Assembly: GCA_024220505.1 (NCBI GenBank)
Contig: JAKZZE010000010.1
Location: 1,860,001 to 1,924,000 of the forward strand
Direction: 5' to 3'
Length of the DNA stretch: 64,000 nt
Source: Rhizopus arrhizus
Lineage: Eukaryota > Mucoromycota > Mucoromycetes > Mucorales > Rhizopodaceae
Below, piece by piece: positions 51,628 through 63,353 of the stretch. The first letter of the stretch is position 1. Each line of letters opens with the position of its first letter. The notes beneath the pieces were generated by a model, which worked only from the letters and a program-made list of their open reading frames with translations, did no database searches and had not been told where the DNA came from. Both the position numbers and the translations under genes were made by a program.

Positions 51628-52316
51628 ACTTTCTCTCACCATGTAGTTGAATTTGTTTCTGACCATGCTGCGCAAGTCAGAAACAGTAATGCCAGCAGAA
51701 AATGGCTCCTTCTTGGCAGCTACTACAAGCAAATCTCTGACCTTTGCGTTTTGCTTGTAGCGCAAGACCTCCTTCAGGTCAAAGGTTATACCACGAGGGA
51801 CCAGATGCTCTTTGTAGTACTTCAATATGAAAGCCTATATTTCAAAAAGGGTAAAACAAAAATTTAGTTATTATTTTGCACATGCTAATTTAGCTTTTAA
51901 ATTCAAATTACACTTGTGGAGGCCTTATTCTCTTTGACCTCAGAAGGTTGCTGCTGTGGAGGCTGCTGTGGAGGCTGCTGCTGCTGTTGCTGCCCTTGTT
52001 GCTGTTGTTGCAGCAATTGCGTTAGCTGCTCAATCTTCAGCTCCTGCCGACGTTGATTCTCCTCCTGTCGGCGTTGAATCTGCTCCTGCTGCTGCATCTG
52101 AGCAAAGATGGCCTCAAGGGTTTGGCCATTTGCAGAAGAGCCAACTGGGCCATGAAGGCGAGAAGGCTCAAAGCTGTCAAAAGACGCAACAGCAGTGGAA
52201 GCAGGAGAAGAGGACGGGAGGACAGTGGATGATGATCCAGTAATGCTTGAAGATATTCTTGCCCTTTTAGGGGCATTGCTGGGAACGTTGATGGGAGTGG
52301 CAGCACGACGAGACAT
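51628..52316 (-). CDS. Host gene, 5' half: exon 1 and start of exon 2
   Basis: Exon 1 spans 52316-51912 (135 codons, MSRRAATPINVPSNAPKRAR). The intron is 51911-51835 (GTAATT...ATAG, 77 nt) and exon 2 starts AFILKYYKEHLVPRGITFDL. The N-terminus is basic and then Ser/Thr-rich. Residues ~70-125 form a Gln-rich coiled coil (IFAQMQQQEQIQRRQEENQR, then QLLQQQQQGQQQQQQ). Exon 2 has KVRDLLVVAAKKEPFSAGIT and VSDLRSMVRNKFNYMVRES, where Gypsy-2 interrupts it. The domain is not recognised. The coiled coil suggests an oligomeric nuclear or scaffold protein, but that is only inference. Confidence 0.82.
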
Positions 52317-52686
52317 TTTTTAAGACAAATTATATAAAAAGGAAGAAAAAAAGAAAAAAAAAAAAAAAACAGGGGTTTAAAATAAATTGAAGATGAATAC
52401 AAAACAAGGTGATACTTTCATTTATTTTACAAAAAAGCAAAGAAAAAAAAAGCCTTTGGAGTTAAAGATATTACATTTAAATAAAAAAAAAAAGAAGAAG
52501 AGAAAGTTTAAACTGTTTATGAATAGCCTCTCTGAATATTTCAATAGTTAAACAGTATCAAAGAAAACTTATTGTTAATTGATAATAGGTAATTGTAACA
52601 CAGGTAAAATGAGGCTATAAAAAAAAGTCCTTTTTTTTCCTTTTTTTTTTTTCTTTTTTTTTAAAAAACATTCTTTCTAAAAGGTA
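52317..52686. other. Upstream region of the host gene
   Basis: A/T-rich with several A and T runs and AAATG context at the host ATG (minus strand). No clear TATA box was chosen. It ends at the TA duplicated by TcB copy 2. Confidence 0.5.
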
Positions 52687-54335
52687 CACTAGGTGAAAAA
52701 ATAGGGACAACCTACCCTAAAATAATCTTTAACTTTTTTTTTTTCTCCTCCACTCCGTACGACATCCAAGACATGCCTATAGAGCGTAACCTTAAGTAGT
52801 GGGTATTACGTTTCCCGCATATAAAATTGATCAGGATAACATATGGCGGAAGAAAAGAGAAAATAGTTGCAATAATTTTATAAGCGTTATATTATAAAAT
52901 GGGTAGTATTTATTTAATAACGAGTAAATCTCCCTTTTGATTTGATTACCGCTGCTATGCGATCAGGCATGCTGTCAATGTAGCTTCTACAAACATCTTT
53001 ATCTAGCTTGTTCCATTCAACGTCAACTCGTTCCCATAGCTCGTCCATGTTTCTGGCCTTTCGTTCATAAAGACTTAACCTAAGTTTCAGCAAATGCCAC
53101 ACATGCTCTATAGGATTCAGATCCGGACTATTAGGTGGCCAATCGTTAATGTACTGGACCTTGTTTTGTTGGAGCCATGACATTGTTGATTTCGACTTGT
53201 GCTTTGGGTCGTTATCTTGTTAAAAGTAAATAGTGCGCTTGTTCATACCATAGTACTTTAGCGTTTCCATGTAATTTGTTCCAAGAATATGCTGGTACAC
53301 CAAGGAGTCCATAGTACCATCGTATACCTGGCACGCATATCCTGATCCCTCACTGGTTATACATCCCCACATGATCAATTTGCCGTCACCATGCTTCACT
53401 GAAAGATCTATGTGGTGTGGACGAAGGACATCACCAGGCTGGGTCCAATAGTATCTGCAGCCATCAGATCCCCAAATGTTGATCTTCGTTTCATCGGAGA
53501 ACACTACTTGATGCCGCTGTTGTAAAAACCAATTTTGATACTTCTTCGCCCATGCTAACCTCTGCTTGCGGTGGTTATTAGTTAAAAGAGGCTGCTTCTT
53601 TTTACGCCTAGAATAAAAATCCATTGATACAAGGACGTTTATTGCTGAACGGTAAGTCATAGAATACCCAAGTCGTATGAGCATCCGATGTACATTCTTG
53701 GCTGTCTTTTGGGCTCCTTTAATCAGTAATACCTCGATATATTCCTTCGTAGCAGATGACACAAGTATATGCCTACCATGTGTTGCGGGTACCATTGGCC
53801 CAAATAGCTTGTTTCTATATCTCCTAACTGCCTTGGGATGGATACCAAATTCACCAGCAATATCCTTTGGGCTTCTATTGCTCATCAGTGCAGACTTGAT
53901 GCTGACTTGCGTGTCTTGATGTAAAGCGCGAGGTATAAGTAAGAGAAATTTCACAGGAAGTAAGAAGAACATAATGAAAAAAAAAGAATGTATGAATGAA
54001 GGAAAACAGCATCCATTTTATATTATTAATTATAGTAACGTGGATAGCTAATATTAGAATTGGTTTGTATTTTAATTGTAACTGATATTCCAGGTCAAAT
54101 TAGAAGAGTACGAAATATGGTCTAAAACTGAGCTGTGGAGTATCTAAAATTCGGCCAATTATACATGCATTACTCCCTCATTTTCCATAATTGGCTCATC
54201 ATATTTTGATGAAATACTTTATACATTAACCTCGCTTTAACATATTGCTAGCGTCATGAGGCGACCTTCTCTTAATGCTATATGCTGCATGAAATGAAAT
54301 TTTCGAAAAGGTTGTCCCTATTTTTTCACCTAGTG
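52687..54335 (-). mobile_element. TcB copy 2 (1649 bp)
   Basis: TIRs begin CACTAGGTGAAAAAATAGGG, with TA at 52685-52686 and 54336-54337. It lacks the TcC insert of copy 1, so it shows the empty site. It is highly similar to copy 1 throughout. Confidence 0.95.
52914..53972 (-). pseudogene. TcB copy 2 transposase with one nonsense codon
   Basis: Same protein as 6100-7122 in two pieces in one frame. The N-terminal part ends KRTIYF, the next codon is TAA (53220-53222 region), and QDNDPKH follows. Copy 1 has CTT CAA there, so the stop is CAA to TAA by one C-to-T change, with a neighbouring CTT to TTT. The ATG of copy 1 is ATA here, leaving an upstream ATG at 53972. The Asp, Asp and Glu motifs remain. 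Confidence 0.92.
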
Positions 54336-54337
54336 TA

Positions 54338-56460
54338 AGTTCTTAATATTATATAAATCGTATTCCTGTTCTAACGGTACTTGTACTTTAGTAATATTGT
54401 ATAGATTGCTTTCTTTATGGTTTAAATGGTCTTTATAAAGTCTTTTTCCCAGAATTATTATTGCTTCTTCTTTTCCTTGTTTGTATAAGCTTGACTGGTT
54501 TCTTTTTTTTTTTTTCATGGTCCATCTAAAGCAAGGTACTATTACTTTTACTACATACACTCAATAGCTAATAATTATTATAGATGTGTGCTGCTTTTTT
54601 TACTTGTGAGTATACGCTTAGCTAGTTTACTTCCCATGGTCTATCTAAAGAAAGGTACTATTACTTTTACTACATATACACAATAGCTAATAATTGTCAT
54701 AGATGAATGCTGCTTTGCTTTGGCCTCCTCTATCTCTTTTCTGTCTTTGCTTTGGTTCTTAAGTACTGATGTCTTTTCTTTTGCTTTGAGTGTCCAAGTC
54801 CTTGAATCCTTTGAATCCTTACGTCTTTGAATCCTTGGGCTCGGCTTTTTTTTTTTTCTTTTTTTTTTTGAAAAATTTTAAAGTTCCACAAGGTTAAGTG
54901 ATGTATTTTTAGATTAGATGCTGCTATTCTGGTGACATTAGGTAAGTCAAGTACACTTTTAAAACGCTACAAGCAAAGAAATACTATGTATTGTTATTAT
55001 TATTTTATTTAAATAAAAAAAACGCTATTTTTTATAAACAAAATCCCTATTTTTTGTGTATATAAAGCAATATTTATTGCAATATGAATGGTCAATAAAG
55101 AAGTATATAAGCTGTATGAGTGGTTCATAAAGAAGTATATAAGCTATATAAGTGGTTCATAAAGAAATATATAAGGCAATATGAGTGGTCAATAAAGAAG
55201 TATATAAGGCAATAGGAGTGTTCGATGAAGAAGTATATAAGGCAATATGAGCGGTCGATAAAAGAACAAAAAGACATATAAAGTAATGTTTTAAAACGTA
55301 TCATTCGTTGCCCAAACGTTGACTATCATTGATTAAAACGTAAAAAATGCTTCAGTAAAAGAACACTAAATGACCTCCTCTTGCTTGCGTAAAAGTTATT
55401 TAACGATTACTGAACTGCATCGAAAATCGTTTAAAACAGCAATAAAATTCCGCGGATTTGCGTTAAACTTCGCGTAGTTGCGCTCATTTATGCTAAAAAA
55501 CTACGTTTAATATCTCCAATTATTTGCAGTACCACCACTGCACCCAATCATCGTTATCCAAGTTGATAAAGTTGATCTTTTTTGATAGTGGTAATTCTAT
55601 TAAATGAGTGAGAACTCGGATTTAAATATTAGAAAGCTGATTTTTATATCAGAAGAAAGCTTGAAAAAAATAGATTGTAAATTTATAAAAATAATCAAAA
55701 GTATATAATATGTTTGTTGAATAAAAAGACATTGTATTTTTTAAAAAAATAAATAATTTTCTGTTGTGCTACATGATGCCATACAAGATTACAAATTGGG
55801 AAGACTATGCTTTTTCAACTTCAGTGCAATGTTTTTTAACTTCAACAAAGATCGAAAACACAGTTCTATTGGCCTACAAGCTCGGAAATCCAAGTGATTG
55901 AGTCGTGGCGTTTTCTTTTCAAGCATTCTTCGGCTCTCATGTCGTATTTTACAAAAAAAAAAAACTTTGTTTAATACAAAAGGAGATTTATTTTGGTTAC
56001 TAATGAACAAAAGAAAAAAAAAAAGAAAGAGTAAAGAGGTACATATGAATAAGAGGGATGAAACTCTTATATAAGTGCATAATATCGCTATAATAATAAG
56101 TATAAAAGTATGTGTTTATAAATTAGAACAAAAAAAAAAGAATGTGAATATAGTAGAAAATTTAAAAGATTGAATAAAATATATAAAAAAAAGAAGGATT
56201 CTTTTGGCTCTAAAGAAGTTAAACTTGTTATAAAGCTGAAAAAGATATGTTTTAAATAGTAAGATCACGGCATAAAAAAGACAGAGTATTTTTGATAATC
56301 ATTTTTATTTTTTGAGAGTAAAGAAAAAAAAGGTGGCAACGGAATGAATGTCTATTATGCTACGCGTCTTGAGATTTCTATGAAAAGGTTAAAAAACAAA
56401 AGAAAAAGTATATTGTTACTGAGTACTTTTGAAAAAAAAAAAAAAGTTGCAATGTTGAAA

Positions 56461-56513
<53 letters not shown>
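54338..56513. other. AT-rich intergenic region with local repeats
   Basis: No gene was recognised. It holds a diverged ~85-bp direct repeat (54520-54604 and 54637-54717, CCATGGTC(C/T)ATCTAAAG start) and a ~38-bp minisatellite at 55060-55280 (unit GTATATAAGGCAATATGAGT). It also holds polypyrimidine runs near 54845 and a 48-nt A run at 56465-56512 directly against the TcA insertion site. Confidence 0.7.
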
Positions 56514-56514
<1 letters not shown>

Positions 56515-57139
56515 ACAGTAGCGGACAAAACTGGTGCACAAAACTTTTTTTCAGCTTTTAACTACCATTACCTGCTCATGGTAGTTGCAATAGTCATGAA
56601 ACTGTACTAGAAGGAGGATATACTAGTCATTGTAATTTATGTATGTTCTAAGCATGACAGTGTTAAAACTGAGCGATGAGCGTGTTTTAAATTTATAAAA
56701 TTTTATATTTTCTAAAAACCGCAAAAGTGGCTAAGACCTTAGAATTTATATAATCATCTCATCTCTTGATATCATCGGATGTTCTTCTTTGCATATGCTA
56801 ATAATATGCGTGTATATCATTTTCAGTAAAAGAACCCGGCTCTTTAACTATTCTTTTCCAAAGATCATCGACCCTTTTTGATCTAGTGTCGTATCATCAT
56901 ACCTTTGCCATCAATTGCCACCTGGCATGCTTAAGCGGACTTAGGCCGGGATTAGTGGCGGCTAAACTTGTAGCACAGAAGCGCTGTTATCAAATATTGA
57001 GTTTGTGACATGCGTTGACTTGTGCCTTGTGTCATTGTCATACTGAAACGAGAGATTACGACGTTTTAGACTACTATACGCTAGGCTTTTGTGGTATGAA
57101 GTAAGCGAAATATATGTGTATATTTATGAGTTCATTATA

Positions 57140-58775
57140 CAGTAGGTGAAAAAATACGAGCAACCTTTTGGCAAAATCGACTTTTTTCACTTTATCAAAA
57201 GGTGCATGCCAACTACCGGTTTGGGGCTCCTATGGTATATTTTCGGGGTCATGTGTCTTGAAGCAGTAAAGGTCTCATGTAGCAATACTGGAAATTGAGA
57301 GAGGAATGAGAATCCGAATTTAAAAATTTGACTTCCGAACAGCTTAAATTATGTACGGTAATCATACGTTTATATTTAAGTCAACAAAGAACATATCAGA
57401 AGACTATATAGCGTACTTGTATGGAACTGTGAGTGTTCCTTATTGTATTCATATAAAAGCAAGTGCGACTTCAGGAGCCCTTGGTTTCTTTTTTTTTACT
57501 CAACTTCTCTCACTACTTCTCATCATCATGCCTAAATCTATACCAATGGAAAAGCAATCCAGAAATAAAAGATATATCACTAAATAGCATGAAGCTAGAG
57601 GATATTACAGATAAATATTACGTTCATTCTCGCACAGTTAAAAGATATACTAGGAAGCTTTTTCCATGAAATTCACACCTGTCTGCTGGAAGACATGCTG
57701 TTGTCTCTTCTGCCATGAAGCACTATATCGAGCTGTGTCTTATTACTGGTCATCGAACAATAGCGAATGAGCTATTCAGGGTCTTAGGTAAGTTTGGTTA
57801 CTTGTTGATGTACCGTTCAGGAGTAAATGCGCTGAGATCCATAAAGCGCCACCGAGGGCTAAAAAAAAGAAGGCATTTTTAAAAAAGGATCATTGAAAAA
57901 AGCAGATGGCCTGAGCAAAAAGGCATCGCAACTGGTCAAGTCAAGAGTGACGACCAGTAGCGTTCTCAGCTGAAGCAAAGATTAGCATCTAGTGATCAAA
58001 TGGAGTAAAATACTATGGGGTAGTATCAAATGACATTTTGCTCCCTCATCACATCGACATTACAGTAAAGCACTGCAGCCGTAGGACCAACATATGCGGT
58101 CACATAGCTACTCCGGGACCAGCTTAGACATGTCAGCTTTATGGTGGTAACATAAACTCAACGGCTTGTCTGCATATACTTAGCATTATTTACATGAATA
58201 CGTTAGAGTACCATTATTTGAAGACGTCTGATGTATACCTTCAGAGTGATAGCGGCGTAAAGTATAAATTAAAATTCATAACTCCATAGGTACGCGGTAT
58301 CAGTGTAAGGTATATAAATTATTGGTATGCTCAAAGTCTGGATTTAAATCATATAAAGCATGTTTGGCATCAGCTCAAACTTAATCTGACACCACATGAA
58401 GTCGGAGAAAGAGGTGTCAGAAAGCTTTAGCCATTTGTGGATGTAGAGCGAAATAAACTCAATGCAAATGCTTGCAAGAGGTACATCAATAGTATGCCAG
58501 CCAAAGTAGAAGCACTATTTAAAGCAAAGGGAAGATATAGAAAATATTAAATTAACATAGCGAATTTTGAAAAATCATCATTGGCTTTTTATGACTGTCT
58601 TTCCCTTTTTAAAAAGCTTGTACTTCAAGTAGAGTCAATCTCTTTAGTGTATTGTATGTATCTTTGTTGTCTTAATTAGTTTGTGTGACATCAAAGCTCT
58701 GGCGAATGTACACACGAAAATAAAAAGATATGAAGACAAATCGAACAGAGGTTGCTCGTATTTTTTCACCTACTG
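57140..58775 (+). mobile_element. Tc1/mariner element TcF (1636 bp) nested in TcA copy 3
   Basis: TIRs ~27 bp beginning CAGTAGGTGAAAAAATACGA, with TA at 57138-57139 and 58776-58777. The flanking TcA sequence (TTCATTA|TACCATCG) matches copy 2 exactly once TcF is removed. It encodes a decayed transposase on the plus strand. The TIR tip resembles TcB (CACTAGGTGAAAAAATA). Confidence 0.92.
57528..58550 (+). pseudogene. TcF transposase, heavily decayed
   Basis: Begins MPKSIPMEKQSRNKRYITK and then stops. Fragments of the HTH (DITDKYYVHSRTVKRYTRKL), of VKHCSRRTNICGHIAT near 58070, of SDSGVKYKLKF near 58248 and of DLNHIKHVWHQLKLNL near 58340-58390 are visible in three frames. The Glu of the catalytic triad appears replaced by Lys. 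It ends GRYRKY and is clearly non-functional. Confidence 0.8.
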
Positions 58776-59785
58776 TACCATCGTATACCTGACACACATA
58801 TTCTGGTCCTCAATATCTAATACAGCCTTAAAACATAACAGAGCAGCCAGCATGCTTCATTGTTTGATCACCGTGAAAAAATCGCTAAGGTTGCTCGACT
58901 TGCTTTCAATATTAGTGTATACTGTCTGCATCCATAATGTTCATATTTGTTTCATTGCTAAAGATAGCAGACTTCCAGCCCTCTATAGTATACAATGGCT
59001 TGTCGTGATACCACATTCATCGCTTTTTCCGACTTGTACAGCTGATGAAATTCTTCGATTCCTTACTTCCAGACTCAAAATCTAGCTTCCTACTGTGCCT
59101 TTAGACTGACAGTCTGCTAACACTGTATCTTAAGGTCCTCAAAATGTGCTGAGCATCAGGAACTGTGTGTAGCGGACCTTGTCCAAGCTCTAGGTTGATG
59201 ACTGAACTAATAACTTTTCAGGCTAATAGCGGAATACCTTCATGATCACAAGACATTAAGTTTCTTTCTTCCCTCTTTCTCCTGTTGATTGTCCATTTAG
59301 AGATTCTTGTTACTCTAGGAATATCTGTTGTCGTACGAACTAAGTGTATTCGAGATCTCAGAGTTTCATTTTTACAGTTGCTTATTTTCTTAAACATATA
59401 AGGCTAGTACTTTGTTATAGTGAATAGGGTAAAAACAAAAGGGGGGGCTCAATGGGAAATACAAAATAAGTACAGTTTTATATATTTTTTAAGAGCTACT
59501 AGAATTTACTAATCTGCTGTGAAATCTGAAAGCAAACGGGAGAGATTTGGGGAAAATTGAAAGAAGGCTAGACAAGCACTACATTTTTGGCGAAAATTGA
59601 AATATGCAAAAAATCACTAAAAATGACCTTATGCCTGAGGGATGTCCGGCACAGTTCCGGTTTACATAACGTAATGTATATTTTAGACTGTCTTTCAGAT
59701 GGTATATACCACAAAAGTCGCAGACATATGGCGGAGATACAATGTTAATTTTAAGTTTTGTGCACCAGTTTTGTCCGCTACTGTA

Positions 59786-60109
59786 CATTCCCAGCATTGA
59801 CATTACAAAAGGAATCTCCATTCAATGTATTGTTTAAACTTGAATAAAAAAAAAGGAGTGTTTTAAATTTGGGTTTTAAAAAAAAAGTACTTTAGAAATT
59901 TTTTCATTAAAAAAAAATAAAAGTGGACCAAATATGACGAAGGTGGAAAGCATCAAACAGAAATCTAAAATAAGATTCAAAGACCACAATACAAACGGCA
60001 AACTGATTTTATCTGTAACCAAATCTAGAATGAAACAAAGGTAAAAAAAAAATTAAATTTAAAGATCTAAACACCGTTTTCATTTTTTTTTTGTTTTATT
60101 TATTTCACA

Positions 60110-60144
<35 letters not shown>

Positions 60145-60480
60145 CAGCAAGTTGATTTCATCCAACTCTATTTCACCACCAAAAGCCCAAGCGATACTCT
60201 CTTCAGTTATATTTTCTTTTTTGATGAAGTCAGGAACAGGCAACGAGCATTTTCTTTGTATACGAGGAAGAAATTGGATGCTGTTATTTCCAGTTCTTTG
60301 CCTCTTTGCCTTGTCACTTGCTATCTGATCATCCAACAGCTTAAAAATTCGGTACACTGAATATTGGATAATTAGTTGATTGCGCTTAAAAAGATATTAA
60401 TTAAACTTACAGCAGGTGATCTGTACTTTGGTACGCGAACTTCAAAATAATCAACTGTTTTCTTGCACAAGACAGATATA
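59786..60480 (-). other. Non-transposon segment with possible host exon pair
   Basis: The minus strand at 60475-60413 reads SVLCKKTVDYFEVRVPKYRSPA and is followed by GTAAGT. 60357-60139 reads VYRIFKLLDDQIASDKAKRQ through EESIAWAFGGEIELDEINLL and a stop. A 54-nt GTAAGT...CTAAT...TTCAG intron fits between them, but the frame is off by one base at the junction, so this may be a decayed gene. Its 5' part is cut by the TcA-related insertion at 60481. The remaining 59786-60138 is A/T-rich with a 29-nt T run (60112-60140). Confidence 0.45.
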
Positions 60481-60710
60481 CAGTAGCGGACAAAACTGGT
60501 GCACAAAACTTTTTCTCGACTTTTAACTACCAGTTCTTGCTCATGTCAGTTGCGATAGCTATGAAACTATACCAGATAGAAGACATACTAAAAATTGCGA
60601 CTTACGCGAAGTTCAATAATTGTATTGCTAAAAATGAAGGAGTAAAAGGTTTTTTATTTATAAGAATACATATTTTTAAAAAAAACCATAAAAATATGAG
60701 ATTATCGCAC
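60481..60710 (-). mobile_element. Diverged TcA-related fragment, truncated by LINE-A
   Basis: Starts with the TcA tip CAGTAGCGGACAAAACTGGT after TA and then resembles the TcA end at reduced identity for ~200 bp. It stops where LINE-A copy 2 begins. There is no coding sequence. Confidence 0.7.
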
Positions 60711-63353
60711 AAGTTAAACGTACACCGAAAATCAGCAGCCCTGGTACTGATGGCTTATCCTACGTGTTTCTTAACTTGATTTTCCAACATCCAAAGTACT
60801 CTGACTTGATCCTTCGTGTGTTTAACGATGCTCTTTCTGGTAGTCTCTTCCCCAAGTCTTGGCTTGAAACATGTATTTGCTTACTTCCCAAGAAAGGGGA
60901 TCTCAGTCTCTTAAAGAATTGGCGACCAATCACATTGATTAATTGCGATGCCAAGATCTTCACACGTCTCCTCAATTCTCGCCTTGTCTTGGTAACGTCT
61001 TCACTCATATCACCCTGGCAGAGCGGCTTCATGAAAGAACGATTCATTGCCGATAACGGTGCTCTGGTAAATCTAGCTATAGAACAAGCTTCTATTCGAA
61101 ACTCGGACGAAGTTGGGCTTCTATGCGATCAAGAAAAAGCTTACGATAGGATTCATCCAGACTATCTTCGAGCCGTCTTGATTCAATTTGGTTTTCCTGA
61201 ACAATTTGTTCAATCTATTACGAGTCTTTTCTATGGTACATCGATGCGGGTCAACGTTAACGGACACCTTACCTTACCAGTTACTCTCGGACGTGGTCTA
61301 AGACAAGGAGATCCTATTAGTCCTATCCTGTTCAACCTTACTATTGAACCTCTTATTCGAGCAATCAATGATTCAACGAGCATTCAAGGTTTTCTGCCTC
61401 CAAGTTTGTCGCTACCAAACATTCGTGATCCTTTACATGGTCCATCTTCTCTTCAACCGCTCAAGGTGCTCGCATACGCAGATGACTTGCTTATTTTCCT
61501 GCGTAATGCTACCGATCTCGATGAGGTTCAAAGTTTGATTCAACACTACAATCAGGCCTCCAACGCCAAAATGAATTATGACAAAACAATTGCTTTCTCC
61601 ATATCCGGGACTCCTCATCCTCATTGGCTGCCTGCACTAGCTTCTCATGGTATCACTCAATGGCATGACCGATGTTCCGATGAACCGCTTACTTATCTTG
61701 GGTATCCTTTGATGCAATCCACTGCACATCATCACTCATTCCAGAACCGTTTGATCGCTAAGATTACCCAAGCATGTGATATACATAAGCAACGCAACTT
61801 GTCCATTCGTGGTAGAGCTACTGTACTCAACACCCTGATACTGTCTACTCTCTGGCATGTGTTACGGGTATCTTGGATCAGTCAACATACGCTGAAAGTC
61901 ATACGTCGAATTTGTCGGGAATTAATATTGTTTCGCGTCTTTCCTCCAGTCTCGTTCGACATACTTCAGCTACCTCTCAAGAAAGGCGGACTCGGCGTAT
62001 TGGATCCTTCGTCCCAGCAACAGGCTCTCCAATTTCGTTGGCTCACACCTTTGCTGCAACATCATCATCCCTCCACGGTTGTCTCACAGTGGATGGGGGC
62101 CCATTTGTCAAGCATAGCTCCAGTGGTACTCTACGATCACCGTCTACTTTTCCTGTTTTCCACACTACGTCGGGGTCTCCTTCAAAAAAATCGACCAGGA
62201 CTTTGTGCATTGCTTTTTAGAGCTTTTGACACTTTGTTTGATTCTACCACTGTCTCTTCGGCTCTCAATACTACATCAGAACAGCCTATTACAATATCTT
62301 TGAATTATAGCCTGGCTCTGTCTCTGTCTGCTGTGGTGCAATGGACTCCTGAATTTTCAATGCAAGAACAAAAATCTTTTGATAATGTTCTGGTCCAAGA
62401 TGCTTTTGATCATGTTGAAGGACTTTCATGTCTATGTCCAAAAACGTTTCCTTCAGATCGTCCAAATATAACTGTCGCCAGAAATCGAATAAAGAAAATG
62501 TTGCGATGGATTACCACTGGTAAAATCACCTTGCTTCCTTTCTTTGCAAAGTTGTGTCTTCCTTGCTTCACTAGAGATGAACAACGCCTTCAAGGTTCTC
62601 TTGCGTTAGACTTCTGCTTTGATTATAGACACACTGGACCGTAACACGGAACTGATTACTCCAAAATATTTCCGTACAGCACTTCAGACAAAGATTCTTC
62701 GATCTATCCCAGCCAACTCTCCTGTTCGCACAAAACCAAACGTACTTTGGAAGGTATTCTGGAATTTAAAAGTCCCTCTCGCAGTTCGTACACCCTGGTA
62801 TCGACTGTTGCAAGAGAAATTTCCATGTGCAGCAACAATACACAAAGTCGTTCCGGATCTTTGCAATTCATCATGCCGCTTGTGTACACCACGTATGTTT
62901 ACCGAAAATGTAGATCACTTCTTTTTTCTCTGTCCGCCAAAAAGGCTCGTTTGGGAACAAATATGGCCCCACTTCTTTGGACATACTATGACTACTCATG
63001 AGGTTTACAGGGCTATCCACCTGTTGTGTTTCCCTCCTCAGAGATTATCTCTAATATCAAACGAAAGCATCATTGCTTGCACTATTCTTGGTATATGGAA
63101 AGCCCACTGGCGATTTATCTTTGACAAAGTTCCTTTCGACCCCACAACGGTCTTCCAAAACATCCTCTCCTTAGCTGGTCCCTTCCGGTCCGACGCTTTG
63201 TCCTCAATAGTTTAACACTCTTATACATTACCTCGCTTCTCTTTTATGTTATTTTTTTTGTTAATCAGGAGCTCACCGCTGTTATACACGTGACTTCATA
63301 TATTTATTATTCTTTTAATAAAAATACGGCCTACCAGCCCCTACAAAAAAAAA
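60711..63353 (+). mobile_element. LINE family A copy 2, 5'-truncated, with poly(A)
   Basis: Starts within RT coding sequence (VKRTPKISSPGTDGLSYVFL) and ends CGGCCTACCAGCCCCTAC plus A run at 63345-63353. 5' truncation with a 3' A run is typical of target-primed reverse transcription. The right flank is a Gypsy-1 fragment and the left is TcA-related, so the two sides do not match as one empty site. Confidence 0.88.
60728..63215 (+). pseudogene. LINE-A copy 2 reverse transcriptase, frameshifted
   Basis: Reads SSPGTDGLSYVFLNLIFQHP, LKNWRPITLIN, QEKAYDRIHPDYL, GLRQGDPISPILFNL and YADDLLIFL (YADD near 61475). The frame is lost at ~62640 (DFCFDYRHTGP stop) and continues in another frame from 62619 with NTELITPKYFRTALQ. 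It finishes with the zinc motif CRLCTPRMFTENVDHFFFLC and GCTILAIWKAHWRFIFD-like TILGIWKAHWRFIFD. It is a homologue of 1-2448 with many substitutions, so this is not a recent duplicate. Confidence 0.9.

Larger units (their letters stand above)
56516..59783 (-). mobile_element. TcA copy 3 with nested TcF
   Basis: Outer ends CAGTAGCGGACAAAACTGGT, with TA at 56514-56515 and 59784-59785. After removing TcF and one TA it is 1630 bp, like copies 1 and 2, and almost base-identical to copy 2 (for instance AATAACTTTTC against AATAGCTTTTC). The transposase is dead as in the others. Confidence 0.94.

Noticed and set aside
55789..56010. 73-aa minus-strand ORF MFISNQNKSPFVLNKVFFF
   Set aside because: No start context, intron or family motif; composition fits chance in AT-rich DNA.
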